64,000 nucleotides of DNA from Fervidicoccus fontis Kam940 (GCF_000258425.1 NC_017461.1:434001-498000); one strand, 5' to 3'; positions 45,355 through 54,246 are shown, numbered from the stretch's first letter. The notes: generated from the letters alone by a model not told the origin. Program-made: numbers and translations.

Positions 45355-45558
45355 CTACCCTTTTTTTCTCTTTTCTTCGTTTTCTATAGTCAAAATTCTG
45401 GCTATCGTCTTCCTAAGCACCTTTATCTTTCCAGGATTGTCAACTGTCCCAACATGTGCTTGCATTTGAAGTTTTGAAAGCTCAAGCCTAAGTTCATTGA
45501 GCTTTTCCTTTCTTTGTTCAGGAGTAAGCTTTCTAATTTCATCTGCATTCATGCTCAT
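45355..45558 (-). CDS. rpl29: 50S ribosomal protein L29 (uL29)
   Basis: 67-aa two-helix protein at the tunnel exit. [20 protein letters not shown] and [18 protein letters not shown] are diagnostic. The ATG follows GGTGA within the end of S3 (four-base overlap). Confidence 0.96.
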   Translation of the reverse strand: MSMNADEIRKLTPEQRKEKLNELRLELSKLQMQAHVGTVDNPGKIKVLRKTIARILTIENEEKRKKG

Positions 45559-46310
45559 TGAGTTTCACCTTCTCCTTCTTCTTCTGTGCTTTCCTCTTGC
45601 GGCTGTAATACCTGTTGTGAACTAGATTCTTGCGCTTGAGTGCTAATCTGTTCACCCATTTCCTCCTTTTGTTCCTTTTCTTTTGCAGTGCTTTCTTTGT
45701 TTATCCCAATTTCCTCAGGCGACTTTATTATTATAGAATCCTTTGTTCTCTCCGGTTTTACGATAATGACTTTTACACCATAGATTCCAGGCTTAAGAAG
45801 TGCATGAGCTACTGCTTTATCAACTATATAAGTGGCTTGCTCTCCAGTCTTGTAGATCTTTCCTGCCCTAAACTTCTCATACCTTGCTCTTTCGCTTGTA
45901 ATTTTCCCGCTTATTATTATTTCTGCACCTGCAGCACCTGCGGCCATAATTCTTCTTAAAGCCGCAAATGCGAGCTTTCTAAAGTGGAAACCTCTTTCAA
46001 GAGAGACAGCCAACCTGAATGCAACTACTCTTGCGTTCAGATCGGGATTTTCTACTGGCATAACTGTAATTTGAGGATTTTCAAGACCGAAATAATTTTC
46101 AAATACGTTGGAAAGAGTCTTTATTGTCTGACCTCTCCTTCCTATTATAAATGCTGGTCTTTCTGCACGAATAACTACTCTAGTGCCTAGCGGAGTCCTA
46201 TATACATCAACACCAGCATAGCCAGCTCTATAGAACTGCTTAGCTAAGTACTCATCAACCTTCACAACGGACATGTTTTTTTCGATAAAATACCTTTTTA
46301 TATTAACCAT
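45555..46310 (-). CDS. rps3: 30S ribosomal protein S3 (uS3)
   Basis: 251-aa S3. The KH domain carries [21 protein letters not shown], and the C-terminal domain [24 protein letters not shown]. The final 50 residues are an acidic Gln/Glu/Ser tail ([13 protein letters not shown]) beyond the conserved core. Located between L22 and L29. Confidence 0.97.
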   Translation of the reverse strand: MVNIKRYFIEKNMSVVKVDEYLAKQFYRAGYAGVDVYRTPLGTRVVIRAERPAFIIGRRGQTIKTLSNVFENYFGLENPQITVMPVENPDLNARVVAFRLAVSLERGFHFRKLAFAALRRIMAAGAAGAEIIISGKITSERARYEKFRAGKIYKTGEQATYIVDKAVAHALLKPGIYGVKVIIVKPERTKDSIIIKSPEEIGINKESTAKEKEQKEEMGEQISTQAQESSSQQVLQPQEESTEEEGEGETQ

Positions 46311-46321
46311 AATATCACCGT

Positions 46322-46792
46322 TTAAACCTCCTTTACTATTACTTCGATGTTAGAATATCTCTTAAATTTAGGTGTTGATCTTCCAAATGCTCTTGGCATA
46401 TACCTCTTTAATGTATACCCCTGCTGAACGCTTAAGTGAATTATTTTCAGCTTTTCGGCATCCAACTCTTTGCTTTCCGCATTTGCTTCAACATTGTTCA
46501 ATGCTTTCAGCAAAAACTTTGCTGCCTTTACTGGATACTTGCCCACAGGTATCCCCCATCTTTCACTTAACCCTTTGTGATGAGGTATTTTCTTTCTGTG
46601 AATGAAATGAGGGACTGCCTCCTCCTTTGCAATAACTCTTTCTAGGTATTTTTTCGCATCTTGAAGCATCATGCCGTTAACTGCCCTTGCTAAGTTATGG
46701 ACCTTCTTAGGACTGATTGGAAGATCTCTCATAACAGCCTTTGCTATTTTGCTTTCATCCTCTAGTTTTAAGCTATAGTTCCATCCACCCAT
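46322..46792 (-). CDS. rpl22: 50S ribosomal protein L22 (uL22)
   Basis: 156-aa L22 lining the exit tunnel. [21 protein letters not shown] at the N-terminus and the tunnel hairpin [20 protein letters not shown] near the C-terminus are typical archaeal features. It follows S19 by eleven bases. Confidence 0.97.
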   Translation of the reverse strand: MGGWNYSLKLEDESKIAKAVMRDLPISPKKVHNLARAVNGMMLQDAKKYLERVIAKEEAVPHFIHRKKIPHHKGLSERWGIPVGKYPVKAAKFLLKALNNVEANAESKELDAEKLKIIHLSVQQGYTLKRYMPRAFGRSTPKFKRYSNIEVIVKEV

Positions 46793-46803
46793 AAAATATC
46801 ACC

Positions 46804-47220
46804 TTACTTAATTGCTGTAAACATTGAGCTTCTAGTCGCTTTAAGCCCGGGCTCTCCATGCTTTACTGACTTTGTAGTTGGAGCAAATTCTCCTAGCCTT
46901 TTACCAAGCATTTCAGGTGTGATCCTCACGGGAATGAACTCCTTTCCATTGTATACAGCGATTGTCAGCCCAATCATTTCTGGAAGTACTATCATATTTC
47001 GCAGATGGGTTTTTATGACCTTTTTACCTTCCTTTTTACCTCTTCTTATTTTCTGGAGGAATCTGATCTGTTCTGGTGTGAATCCCCTAGTTATGCTTCT
47101 TCTTTCTCTTGCTGGAAACAGTGAAACGAGCTCATCCATTGATATTTCTATAAGCTTATCAAACTTAATCCCTCTATATCGGAAATTTTTCCACTCGCTC
47201 TCTATCTCTGGCTTGCTCAT
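46804..47220 (-). CDS. rps19: 30S ribosomal protein S19 (uS19)
   Basis: 138-aa S19. [23 protein letters not shown] and the signature [21 protein letters not shown] are present, ending [22 protein letters not shown] prefer ATG 47220 because [17 protein letters not shown] matches family N-termini; ATG 47250 would add ten residues. Unusually it is not directly after L2 and has its own promoter upstream. Confidence 0.95.
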   Translation of the reverse strand: MSKPEIESEWKNFRYRGIKFDKLIEISMDELVSLFPARERRSITRGFTPEQIRFLQKIRRGKKEGKKVIKTHLRNMIVLPEMIGLTIAVYNGKEFIPVRITPEMLGKRLGEFAPTTKSVKHGEPGLKATRSSMFTAIK

Positions 47221-47302
47221 GACAAAATCATTCCTCTTTGAGGTACGCATAAACTTTCTAAGCTAGATTTTAATCTGAATGCTATAATTGGTTTCTAAAT
47301 TC

Positions 47303-47312
47303 CGGTTTATAA
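47303..47312 (-). promoter_or_regulatory. TATA box of the S19-led part of the superoperon
   Basis: CTTATAAACC on the minus strand is a TATA element, with initiation expected near 47280. It follows the VWA gene end by about 30 bases in the opposite sense of position, that is, it lies in the 95-base gap between the VWA stop and S19 ATG. It would let S19 through cbf5 be transcribed independently of L3-L4-L23-L2. Confidence 0.5.
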
Positions 47313-47345
47313 GCATTAACTATTTTTCTTGATATAGCTTAAAAG

Positions 47346-48653
47346 CTATAGAATAAGTTTCACATTCACAGAACTTGGAAAAATCTGCTTGAATATCTTA
47401 GCATATTCCTCAGAAGTGAATATGATCAGTCTGACTTTTTTCCGTATTAGTTTGTCTATTAATGATATATAAAATTCGTCTTCTACTGTTTGCTCCATGT
47501 CACTTATTATTATGACGGTATCTTTCGGTTTTGAAATTTCTATTACTTGCCTTAATGCCTTACTTATATTTGTATAGCCAGAGAAGTTCATCGAAAGAAG
47601 ATCTTTAACTATGTTCCATCTCGAGCTCGATCTGCTTATTTTTTTCACCTTTACTTCGGTATCAAATAGAATCAAGGATTTAAGAAAGGGATAGTATTGA
47701 GAAGCTATTTTAATAACTGAAGTTGACCTCTTTCTCATGCTATCGCTTTTATCTATTACTAAAATAGCACCGTTCTCTCTCTTTTTCTGCTTAAATACGA
47801 GCTCTTCGGGGTGGTTTCTTGAAAGCTCAAACAGCGTTTTTCTAATATCAACCCTTCCATAGATATACCCTTTTTCATATTTTTTCCCTTTGAGAAGCCC
47901 GCCTGACCTCTTAAATATAGAAGCCGCAATTTTTTCAACCAAAAACGTTTTCCTTTTCTTAACAAAATATTTGATCGCTTCTATAGGTAAATCGCTCCCT
48001 GTAATTTTTGAAAGAGCCAATAAAGCATTTGCATTATCGGGATTCTCTACAATTCTAAAAAGCAACTTTTCTATTGCCTCATACCTGCTAGAAGCCGAAT
48101 AAGAATCTTTACTTTCATAGCTTCCTTTCTTTTTTTGCGAAGCTTTCAGCTCACTTTCAAGTAAATCTATATACCCTCTGTTTCCTGTTTCATAGTATTT
48201 CTGTAAGGTGTTTATTTTTCTCGCAATCTCAAGCTTTCTCTTATTCTCCTCATTGAACTTTCCCATTTTTCTTAATTTTCCAACGCTTAGTTTTTGCATT
48301 CTAGCTATATCTAAACTTTCATGCTCTTCTTTTTCCTCTATCCTTTTTCCCTTCAAGAGTTTTTCCTTCGGTTTTTCTGAAGCTCTTATTTTCTCTCCAT
48401 AAGAAACTTTGCTAATGTCCCTCCAAGCATCATTAAATATTTCCTCATCATATTTCCTCTTCACAAATACAGATTCAATCACTGGCTTCAACGGAAAATA
48501 GCCATATGGAGAAAGTTGAGTTGCAGTAATATATAATTTTACAGCATTTTCAATTTCACTTGTACTTACCAATACGTTTCTCTCTCTCAGCCTACCTGCA
48601 ATTCCTTGTACAATACTAATTACTTCATCCAAATTAATTTCATCAGAAAGCAT
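47346..48653 (-). CDS. VWA (CoxE-like) domain protein paired with MoxR ATPase
   Basis: 435-aa cytosolic protein. The C-terminal von Willebrand A domain starts near residue 295 with AILVIDKSDSM, an intact DxSxS MIDAS metal motif, followed by NFSGYTNISKAL (MIDAS Thr) and DTVIIISDMEQ (MIDAS Asp). The N-terminal 280 residues are charged and helical and not recognised. The preceding gene is a MoxR AAA+ ATPase, the usual partner; such pairs assemble or remodel protein complexes. The location between L2 and S19 suggests, but does not show, a ribosome-related target. Confidence 0.88.
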   Translation of the reverse strand: MLSDEINLDEVISIVQGIAGRLRERNVLVSTSEIENAVKLYITATQLSPYGYFPLKPVIESVFVKRKYDEEIFNDAWRDISKVSYGEKIRASEKPKEKLLKGKRIEEKEEHESLDIARMQKLSVGKLRKMGKFNEENKRKLEIARKINTLQKYYETGNRGYIDLLESELKASQKKKGSYESKDSYSASSRYEAIEKLLFRIVENPDNANALLALSKITGSDLPIEAIKYFVKKRKTFLVEKIAASIFKRSGGLLKGKKYEKGYIYGRVDIRKTLFELSRNHPEELVFKQKKRENGAILVIDKSDSMRKRSTSVIKIASQYYPFLKSLILFDTEVKVKKISRSSSRWNIVKDLLSMNFSGYTNISKALRQVIEISKPKDTVIIISDMEQTVEDEFYISLIDKLIRKKVRLIIFTSEEYAKIFKQIFPSSVNVKLIL

Positions 48654-48657
48654 AATC

Positions 48658-49599
48658 TTACCCGAAGAATCTCTTTATAATTTTTATTACTGCTTCTTCC
48701 TCATCATTTCTCTTGAGTAGAGTGGCTTTTGCGCCTTCCAGCAGGTCTTCTTCACTGACTCTCTCATGCCCTCTCAGCATCGCGATCCTCGCGCTAATTC
48801 CCATCCATCTAACGCTATCAGCGATTCCTGGTTTGTACATCAAATCTGATTTTCGCAATACATTAATGGCTTCTATTCCCTTCATCATCATGTCTTCTGA
48901 TATTAAAGAAGAAACTGTTCCAAGTCTTAATCTAATGATCTCAATCTCTTTGTCTGGTGGCGGATAGTCGAGCTTGATCCTCACTACCCTCCTCATAAAT
49001 GCGTCGCTTAGCTCATTTTGTGCTAGGTCTTCAGGATTGCTAGTAAAAATCAGCTGAAAGCCGATTCCCTTAGCTTTATATACCTTTTTTAGTTCCGGGA
49101 TGATTATTCTTCTCTTGTCTATGACGTCGAGCAATAGGTTTTGAAATTCTTCGCTACTCCTTCTAATCTCATCAATGAGTATTCCGCTGTCCAGTATTAA
49201 AGCAGCAAGCAGAGGCCTTGGAATAAAAGATTCCTCGTTAAATCCTTCTTTGTAAGCTTTCATAGGATGGAAGTCTCCTAGGACTCTATACTCATCATAG
49301 TTCTCGCTGCAAGGAAGGATAATGGCCTTTCTCCCAGCCCAAAGGCTTAAAAGTGCTTCTCCAATTTCAGTTTTACCTGTACCTGGAGGACCTTCAAAGA
49401 GAACGGGGAGACCATCAATAAATGCTGCAAATACAAGCGTTATTAGTCCCTCGCTTACGATCAGCTTGTACTCTTCTCTCAAAATTTTCTTTGCTTCAAT
49501 AGGATTTCTTACTTCTCTTATTCTCGGATATGCCTGTTCATAAATGTCTCTTACTTTAACTTCTATAGGATCAGTCTCACTTGTAAGAGAATCAGCCAT
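48658..49599 (-). CDS. MoxR family AAA+ ATPase
   Basis: 313-aa ATPase. Walker A is FEGPPGTGKTEIGEALL (about 70-86), Walker B GILIDEIRRSSEEFQNLLLDVI (about 140), sensor 1 IFTSNPEDLAQNE, and the arginine finger region SDAFMRRVVRIKLDYP. The WMGISARIAMLRGHE lid helix is typical of MoxR. It is followed by the VWA gene four bases later, a classic two-gene chaperone module. Confidence 0.94.
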   Translation of the reverse strand: MADSLTSETDPIEVKVRDIYEQAYPRIREVRNPIEAKKILREEYKLIVSEGLITLVFAAFIDGLPVLFEGPPGTGKTEIGEALLSLWAGRKAIILPCSENYDEYRVLGDFHPMKAYKEGFNEESFIPRPLLAALILDSGILIDEIRRSSEEFQNLLLDVIDKRRIIIPELKKVYKAKGIGFQLIFTSNPEDLAQNELSDAFMRRVVRIKLDYPPPDKEIEIIRLRLGTVSSLISEDMMMKGIEAINVLRKSDLMYKPGIADSVRWMGISARIAMLRGHERVSEEDLLEGAKATLLKRNDEEEAVIKIIKRFFG

Positions 49600-49620
49600 T
49601 TTTTAACTTCCTTTTTTTAA

Positions 49621-49632
49621 ATTATATAAAAG
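49621..49632 (-). promoter_or_regulatory. TATA box of the MoxR-VWA genes
   Basis: CTTTTATATAAT on the minus strand lies about 25 bases before the MoxR ATG at 49599, so the transcript would begin at or very near the start codon (leaderless), although a GGAAG stretch is also present. It implies that the pair can be expressed separately from the ribosomal genes. Confidence 0.5.
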
Positions 49633-49655
49633 CTCAATCAATTATTAAATAAAAG

Positions 49656-49898
49656 TTAAAGACTAATAAAATCAACTTTTATATAGGATTTCTTACCTAA
49701 AACTTCCTCTGCTATCCTCCTTATTTCTTCTTCAAGACCTGGCTTCAAAGATTCTGAACGGTATTCTAAATATCTGAATTCCTTTACGAACGACTTATGA
49801 TCTAACGCTTCTATTCCTATTAATTCATTCAGCTTCTTTTTTACATTTTCGTGATCATCGTCATAAAAAGTTGTATAGAAAATTCTGTAAGCCTTCAT
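49656..49898 (-). CDS. Small conserved-looking protein between L2 and MoxR, unknown
   Basis: 80 aa, not recognised. The pattern strand (AYRIFYTTFY), helix (HENVKKKLNELIG), strands (SFVKEFRYLEYRS), helix (GLEEEIRRIAEEVLG), strand (SYIKVDFISL) suggests a ferredoxin-like alpha/beta fold, common in RNA-binding proteins. A GGAGG site lies ten bases upstream of the ATG. Co-transcription with L2 is likely, since the 78-base gap has no clear promoter. Confidence 0.75.
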   Translation of the reverse strand: MKAYRIFYTTFYDDDHENVKKKLNELIGIEALDHKSFVKEFRYLEYRSESLKPGLEEEIRRIAEEVLGKKSYIKVDFISL

Positions 49899-49976
49899 CT
49901 CTTTCTAGCCTCCAGTCCCTGTTTGCACCCATCTACACCTATTTCAGATTAAAAATTAGGTCATCCTAGAGGGGAA

Positions 49977-50708
49977 TTACTGCTGAACTTTTCCTTTTCT
50001 CCTTCCAGTTCTCCTAGCAGCAATATGACCAACCTTTCTCCCTGGAGGAGCATTCCTAGACACAGTAGTTGGCTTACTTTCAGACTGGTGGTGACCTCCA
50101 CCGAACGGATGAGATACTACGTTCATAGCTACTCCTCTGACTTTTGGATACTTTCTTGCTTTCGGCTTCCATTTCCAATAGCTGTTTCCAGCTTTTAATA
50201 AGGGTTTTTCTATTCTTCCTCCTCCTGCTGCAACTCCTATTGTAGCTCTCGACCTACCATCAATTTCCTTTGACTTGCCGCTAGGAAGCACAACTGTCAC
50301 TGTATTTACACCTTTACTTATTATTTGGGCATATCCGCCACCTGTCCGCACAAGCTTTCCCCCATCCATTGGCTTTATCTCAATATTGAATACCTGCGTG
50401 CCTTCGGGTATTGACTGAAGCGGGAGTATATTTCCATTTACAGGTTTAGCATTTGGTCCTATTTCGATTTCCTGACCAATATATGATCCTTCTGATGCTA
50501 TTGTATAGAATTCAACCCCATTTTCTAGCTTCACTTTTGCCAGAGGAACCCATCTTCCAGGATCGTGAATGATCTCTACGATATGTCCTTTGAATGTCTC
50601 ATCTTCTTTTATTGCAGGATATGCTGCAGGCGCTTCATGCAGATGCTTTCTGCTCCTAAATGTAGGTGAGCCTCTTCCGGCTCTCTGTTGCCTTATTTTC
50701 TTACCCAT
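49977..50708 (-). CDS. rpl2: 50S ribosomal protein L2 (uL2)
   Basis: 243-aa L2, needed for subunit joining and the peptidyl transferase centre. GKKIRQQRAGRGSPTFRSRKH at the N-terminus and GVAMNVVSHPFGGGHHQSE with the catalytic-centre His in the C-terminal domain are diagnostic. ATG 50708 follows GAGGTG by six bases; an in-frame ATG three codons earlier lies in the SD. Confidence 0.97.
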   Translation of the reverse strand: MGKKIRQQRAGRGSPTFRSRKHLHEAPAAYPAIKEDETFKGHIVEIIHDPGRWVPLAKVKLENGVEFYTIASEGSYIGQEIEIGPNAKPVNGNILPLQSIPEGTQVFNIEIKPMDGGKLVRTGGGYAQIISKGVNTVTVVLPSGKSKEIDGRSRATIGVAAGGGRIEKPLLKAGNSYWKWKPKARKYPKVRGVAMNVVSHPFGGGHHQSESKPTTVSRNAPPGRKVGHIAARRTGRRKGKVQQ

Positions 50709-50718
50709 ATTTTCCACC

Positions 50719-50979
50719 TCATAATAGTCCTAATCTTGTAGCTACTTCCTCAGCCTTATATTCTGGGGTAAGTTTAACAAAAGCTCTTTTCTCTCCTTTT
50801 GGAGTTATTTCTGTTCTGACCTTTTCAACTTTTACGCCAAATCTTTTCTCAACTTCCTCTTTTATCCTTAGCTTTGTTGCCTTTCTATCAACTACAAAGA
50901 CGATTGTATTATACTTTTCTATGTAATTGAGCGCAAGCTCAGTGTGAAGTGGTGAAATTATTACAAATTCTTCGCTCAT
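50719..50979 (-). CDS. rpl23: 50S ribosomal protein L23 (uL23)
   Basis: 86-aa L23, docking site for SRP at the tunnel exit. [26 protein letters not shown] and [15 protein letters not shown] are the conserved blocks. It overlaps the end of L4 by four bases (ATGA-type). Confidence 0.97.
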   Translation of the reverse strand: MSEEFVIISPLHTELALNYIEKYNTIVFVVDRKATKLRIKEEVEKRFGVKVEKVRTEITPKGEKRAFVKLTPEYKAEEVATRLGLL

Positions 50980-51794
50980 CTCAATACCACCCTAATATTT
51001 TTAAATCTTTCTTGAAGCTTTAATAGAGAATCTTTTGTATAGATAGTCAATCTGCCAGGAACGCCCCCAGGAGCTAAATGCAGTATTGACAGATTATCAG
51101 CGCTTACCACATCAACTCCAGGCAAGTTTCTCACCGCTTTTGCAAAAGGAGTATTGATTGAAGAAAGTACAAATAGCAAGCTTTTAGGCTCAATATATCT
51201 TCTTCCTCTCATTTTTCCCTTTCCTGACCTTATCCTTATTCTGCTATACGATCTTTCGACATCCTCCCAGACGCCTAATTTTTTCAGGAGCTCTTTTGCC
51301 TCTGAAAGTTTGGTGATCTCTTTTTCTATGCTACTATCTAGTACAATTGGAAGAGCAGTAGACGTGAACTTATGTCCTCTTTTCTTCACAAATTCTATCG
51401 AAGATGTTGCAGCAACTGCAGAAGCTGTGGCTAACAATCTTTCTTTTTTGTTTATTTCTTCAACTATTTTTTCCTCAGTCTTTATAGGATGAGCAACTCT
51501 TCCTCCGACCGTCATCGGAGCAAAGGCTCCTTCTGATGTTCCCGGTACTCTAGGTACTCTGGCCAACCCTCTTCCTACACCTAAACTTTCAGCTGGGGTT
51601 CTTTTTCCTGCCATCGGATCTCTTCCTTTCGGCTGTAGTCCCGCTGTAAACTCAGCATGAAAGGCTCTTCTTATTAGATCTTTTCTTATCGGAATGTAAA
51701 ATACTAGTGGTAGTTCTGTTTTCTCCTTAGGCTGAGCATTTTTGTCAAATACATCGACCTCTATTTTTGCGCTATTATTAACAACTATAACCAT
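50976..51794 (-). CDS. rpl4: 50S ribosomal protein L4 (uL4, archaeal L4e)
   Basis: 272-aa L4. The tunnel loop carries [20 protein letters not shown] and [13 protein letters not shown], and the C-terminal domain RKGKMRGRR-like segment [21 protein letters not shown] follows GGTGA. Order L3-L4-L23-L2 is conserved. Confidence 0.97.
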   Translation of the reverse strand: MVIVVNNSAKIEVDVFDKNAQPKEKTELPLVFYIPIRKDLIRRAFHAEFTAGLQPKGRDPMAGKRTPAESLGVGRGLARVPRVPGTSEGAFAPMTVGGRVAHPIKTEEKIVEEINKKERLLATASAVAATSSIEFVKKRGHKFTSTALPIVLDSSIEKEITKLSEAKELLKKLGVWEDVERSYSRIRIRSGKGKMRGRRYIEPKSLLFVLSSINTPFAKAVRNLPGVDVVSADNLSILHLAPGGVPGRLTIYTKDSLLKLQERFKNIRVVLR

Positions 51795-51806
51795 TACTCA
51801 CTCACC

Positions 51807-52850
51807 TCACAACTCACCAATTTTGTGGAGATAAGTTATCTTAGGCGCGCCCTCAGGTATCCAACTTGGAGGTCTCACAGGTTGCCTTAATATCACTGGT
51901 CTTTTTCTTGAACCAGGAATGCTTCCTGCAAGAATCACGAAATCTGTTCTGATTAATCCATATTTATGCCATCCACTGGAGGGGTTTATTTTTGCTAACA
52001 GTTCCTTATCTTTTCCTTCTGTATCAGCTATATACAGAATTCTTTTGTTGTAGTCCACTCTCTGGTGGAATCCCATTTGACCTGCCTGAGGAGCTGTAGA
52101 GAGAGCGCCCATACCTGGACCCCTAGCTCCAATTTTTCTCGCTGCCTTTCTATGCTTATGCCATCTCGGCAATACTTTTATTCCAAATCTTTTCACAGGA
52201 CCTTGAAATCCCTTTCCTTTAGTTACTGCAATGATGTCGACAAATTTTCCAGGATTAAATATTTCAGAAATCTTAATAGTTTTCCCCAATTTCTCAACTG
52301 CATAACTGAACTGCGCCTTTAAGTCTTTTCCTGACAATCCAACTTCAATTAATTCAGGTTTCTTCTTTGAGATGCCTCCCGCTAAAGTCGGCTGAGATAA
52401 AAGAAGCGCTCTCAATTCGGCCATTTCGGAGAGAGATTTCTCTAGCTCTTCTAATTTTTGTTGTGTTGAATTTGGAGAAAAGCTTTTTATTAGCCTTTCT
52501 ATGTTCGTGTTCTTTAAGGTATCACCGGTTGCCCATGCCTCAGTTAATGGTTGCTTGCCTTCATTTATATCAAAGCTGTAACCTCTTATTCCAGCCAGGA
52601 TCATTGGAGGAGTCTCTAGCAAAGTCACTGGAGTGAAGATCTGCTTCCCGAATGTTATAGATGTTTTTCTATCATCTACCACAAGTGCATGTGTCATTCC
52701 TACCTTATATCCTATAAAACCTAAAGGAAAAATTTTCTTTTCTTCTAATACAGGCCAAGTCCTTACTCTTGGTACAATTCCTTCAAATCTCTGCCTTGGC
52801 CTTACCCCTAGAGTTCCTCTTCTAGGAGCGCTTTTCTTTCTATGACCCAT
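51807..52850 (-). CDS. rpl3: 50S ribosomal protein L3 (uL3)
   Basis: 347-aa archaeal L3, first gene of the large superoperon. GHRKKSAPRRGTLGVRPRQRF at the N-terminus, GYKVGMTHALV, and the TKGKGFQGPVKRFGIKVLPRWHKH core with RGPGMGALSTAPQAGQMGFHQR are diagnostic. ATG 52850 is preceded by AGGTGAAAG. The gene is 123 bases from the SPOUT gene upstream. Confidence 0.97.
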   Translation of the reverse strand: MGHRKKSAPRRGTLGVRPRQRFEGIVPRVRTWPVLEEKKIFPLGFIGYKVGMTHALVVDDRKTSITFGKQIFTPVTLLETPPMILAGIRGYSFDINEGKQPLTEAWATGDTLKNTNIERLIKSFSPNSTQQKLEELEKSLSEMAELRALLLSQPTLAGGISKKKPELIEVGLSGKDLKAQFSYAVEKLGKTIKISEIFNPGKFVDIIAVTKGKGFQGPVKRFGIKVLPRWHKHRKAARKIGARGPGMGALSTAPQAGQMGFHQRVDYNKRILYIADTEGKDKELLAKINPSSGWHKYGLIRTDFVILAGSIPGSRKRPVILRQPVRPPSWIPEGAPKITYLHKIGEL

Positions 52851-52866
52851 CTTTCACCTACCATCC

Positions 52867-52935
52867 GAGAGTAGCCCGGTCAGCATGTATTTGCCAACTA
52901 AACTAAATATAAATATAAGTTTTACCGGGACTCTC
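52867..52935 (-). promoter_or_regulatory. L3 superoperon promoter flanked by an inverted repeat
   Basis: On the minus strand a TATA-like TTATATTTA (52918-52910) predicts initiation near 52885, 35 bases before the L3 ATG. It is bracketed by arms GAGAGTAGCCCGG (52867-52879, plus strand) and CCGGGACTCTC (52925-52935), complementary over 11 bases with a two-base bulge. One arm is in the predicted leader and the other upstream of the TATA box. It could be an operator, or a hairpin in readthrough RNA from the SPOUT gene. Confidence 0.5.
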
Positions 52936-52973
52936 TTTTATTTTCAAATAAGATAGGCATTTATAAAACTTAT

Positions 52974-53810
52974 TCAAGAAGAAAGTACGTTCAACAGTGA
53001 AAGAGCTATAAACAATGCCTCTTCCATTCTGATCGTTTTAGTGCCCTGATCTCTTACAAGATTATAAATTCCGTGAAAGAGGTCATCGGTATTCCCACCA
53101 AGCTGCTTAAATATCTCAAATATTCCTCTGTAAGGCTCTCCAAACACGACTACAACTTTATCGCTACTCTTAAGCTTTTCTTCAACTTCTTTTAGATTTT
53201 CCCAAATAGGATCGCCGAACTTTGAAGTACCTATTACCAGTCCATCCTTCTTTTTTTCCTTTAAATAATCTAATGGGTTCTCGCATTCTCTTACTGAATA
53301 CCCTACATATATATCGGGATTTTTAATGATTTCGAGCTCAGAAAGATCGCCTTTCTTCACCTTGACGAAAATGAGATCCCCCCTTTTCAATTCATAATTG
53401 CTATTTGAAATCTTAACCTGTTTTCCAACTCCGATGTCTGCGAATATTGCACTTTCCTTAACTCTCTCAACCAACCCTACTCTTATGTCACCTTCTTTTG
53501 CCTTTTTAGATAGGCTGTGCGTTGGTATTTGTAGAGGATACGCCATCCCAACGTATTTTAATTCTTTTCTCTTTCCAAAGATTTTCTTCTTAAGGTATGG
53601 AGGAGTGACAAAATACCTTAAAAGAAGCCCTAGAATTTCTTTCTGGTCTTTGCAAGATTTCTTGTCGCTCCTGCTTCTATAGAGGGTTATTCTTTCAACT
53701 TTAAAAATTGATGCTGCTCTTGCAATTATATTAGCTTTTAAGGTAATTCTTATTTGGTCAGGTTCGTTTTCCAAAGAACAATATGGCAATAAAATTTCAA
53801 TGCTTTTCAT
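52974..53810 (-). CDS. SPOUT-fold RNA methyltransferase (DUF171/C9orf114-like)
   Basis: 278-aa putative RNA methyltransferase. The N-terminal IEILLPYCSLENEPDQIRITL and the QKEILGLLLRYFVTPPYLKKKIF region are typical of this archaeal/eukaryotic SPOUT family. An OB-fold insertion (about 110-165: KEGDIRVGLVERVKESAIFADIGVGK and GDLIFVKVKKGD) is characteristic. The C-terminal knot region is VVVFGEPYRGIFEIF. The gene is commonly next to rpl3 in archaea; the proposed target is N3 of uridine or cytidine in rRNA, not proven here. Confidence 0.88.
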   Translation of the reverse strand: MKSIEILLPYCSLENEPDQIRITLKANIIARAASIFKVERITLYRSRSDKKSCKDQKEILGLLLRYFVTPPYLKKKIFGKRKELKYVGMAYPLQIPTHSLSKKAKEGDIRVGLVERVKESAIFADIGVGKQVKISNSNYELKRGDLIFVKVKKGDLSELEIIKNPDIYVGYSVRECENPLDYLKEKKKDGLVIGTSKFGDPIWENLKEVEEKLKSSDKVVVVFGEPYRGIFEIFKQLGGNTDDLFHGIYNLVRDQGTKTIRMEEALFIALSLLNVLSS

Positions 53811-53995
53811 TTTGCAAACGTCACCTTAAGTGAAGATCATCAGCTAAATTTTGCGTTTAGAAAAACTTGCAAAAAGTATACATTTAAGTTTTGCTCATTA
53901 AATAAAAAGCTTTTATCGAACAATTCCTAAGTAAGCATTCCGCCCTGAAGGTGACACCTTCGATTGTAAGAATATTAATTTGTATACTTAAAATG

Positions 53996-54127
53996 TTATT
54001 TGCTCTTTTTCTCTGCTTTCTTCCCTTTAGAGGCTTTTTCCTCCGTCTGAGTGCTTTCTGTCTTTTTTACTCTTTCTGTAGGTCCTCCTACGCCCATAAA
54101 CAAAGTTGTTTTCTGTCTTCCTCCCAT
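53996..54127 (-). CDS. Small basic protein of 43 aa, unknown
   Basis: A short frame with a good start context: ATG 54127 lies eight bases after GGAGGT. It reads MGGRQKTTLFMGVGGPTERV and then a Lys/Glu/Ser-rich tail ending KKAEKKSK. The N-terminal MGG plus basic composition recalls archaeal ribosomal protein S25e, but the winged-helix body of S25e is absent and no continuation is seen in other frames downstream. It may be a small ribosome-associated protein or a truncated gene. Confidence 0.5.
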   Translation of the reverse strand: MGGRQKTTLFMGVGGPTERVKKTESTQTEEKASKGKKAEKKSK

Positions 54128-54190
54128 TCAAAACTACCTCCATGATGATTTTTATTTTTATATTCTTTTGTTTAAGGATTAATATTATTT

Positions 54191-54246
54191 GGGATGATGA
54201 TTTTGCCGAGTACAGAAAAACAATGATGATGAAAAATTCCTGACCC
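54191..54246 (+). ncRNA. Box C/D guide RNA (predicted 2'-O-methylation guide)
   Basis: About 56 nt with box C ATGATGA (54194-54200), a D'-like box CAGA (54213-54216), C' ATGATGA (54223-54229) and box D CTGA (54240-54243), closed by a GGG/CCC terminal stem. The D' guide TTTTGCCGAGTA is complementary to TACTCGGCAAAA, which matches the conserved GGCAAAA region of domain IV-side 23S rRNA as I recall it. By the N plus five rule the target would be the C in TACTC. The D guide is AT-rich and short. A TATA-like TTTTTATATT lies at 54155-54164. The variant D' box lowers certainty. Confidence 0.7.

Noticed and set aside
53825-53840. TGATGA on the minus strand as box C of another guide RNA
   Set aside because: No box D (CTGA) or terminal stem follows at a usable distance.
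53947-53961. GAAGGTGACACCTTC palindrome as a terminator
   Set aside because: The arms are perfect (seven bases) but no T-run follows on either strand and the loop is a single base, so termination is not supported.
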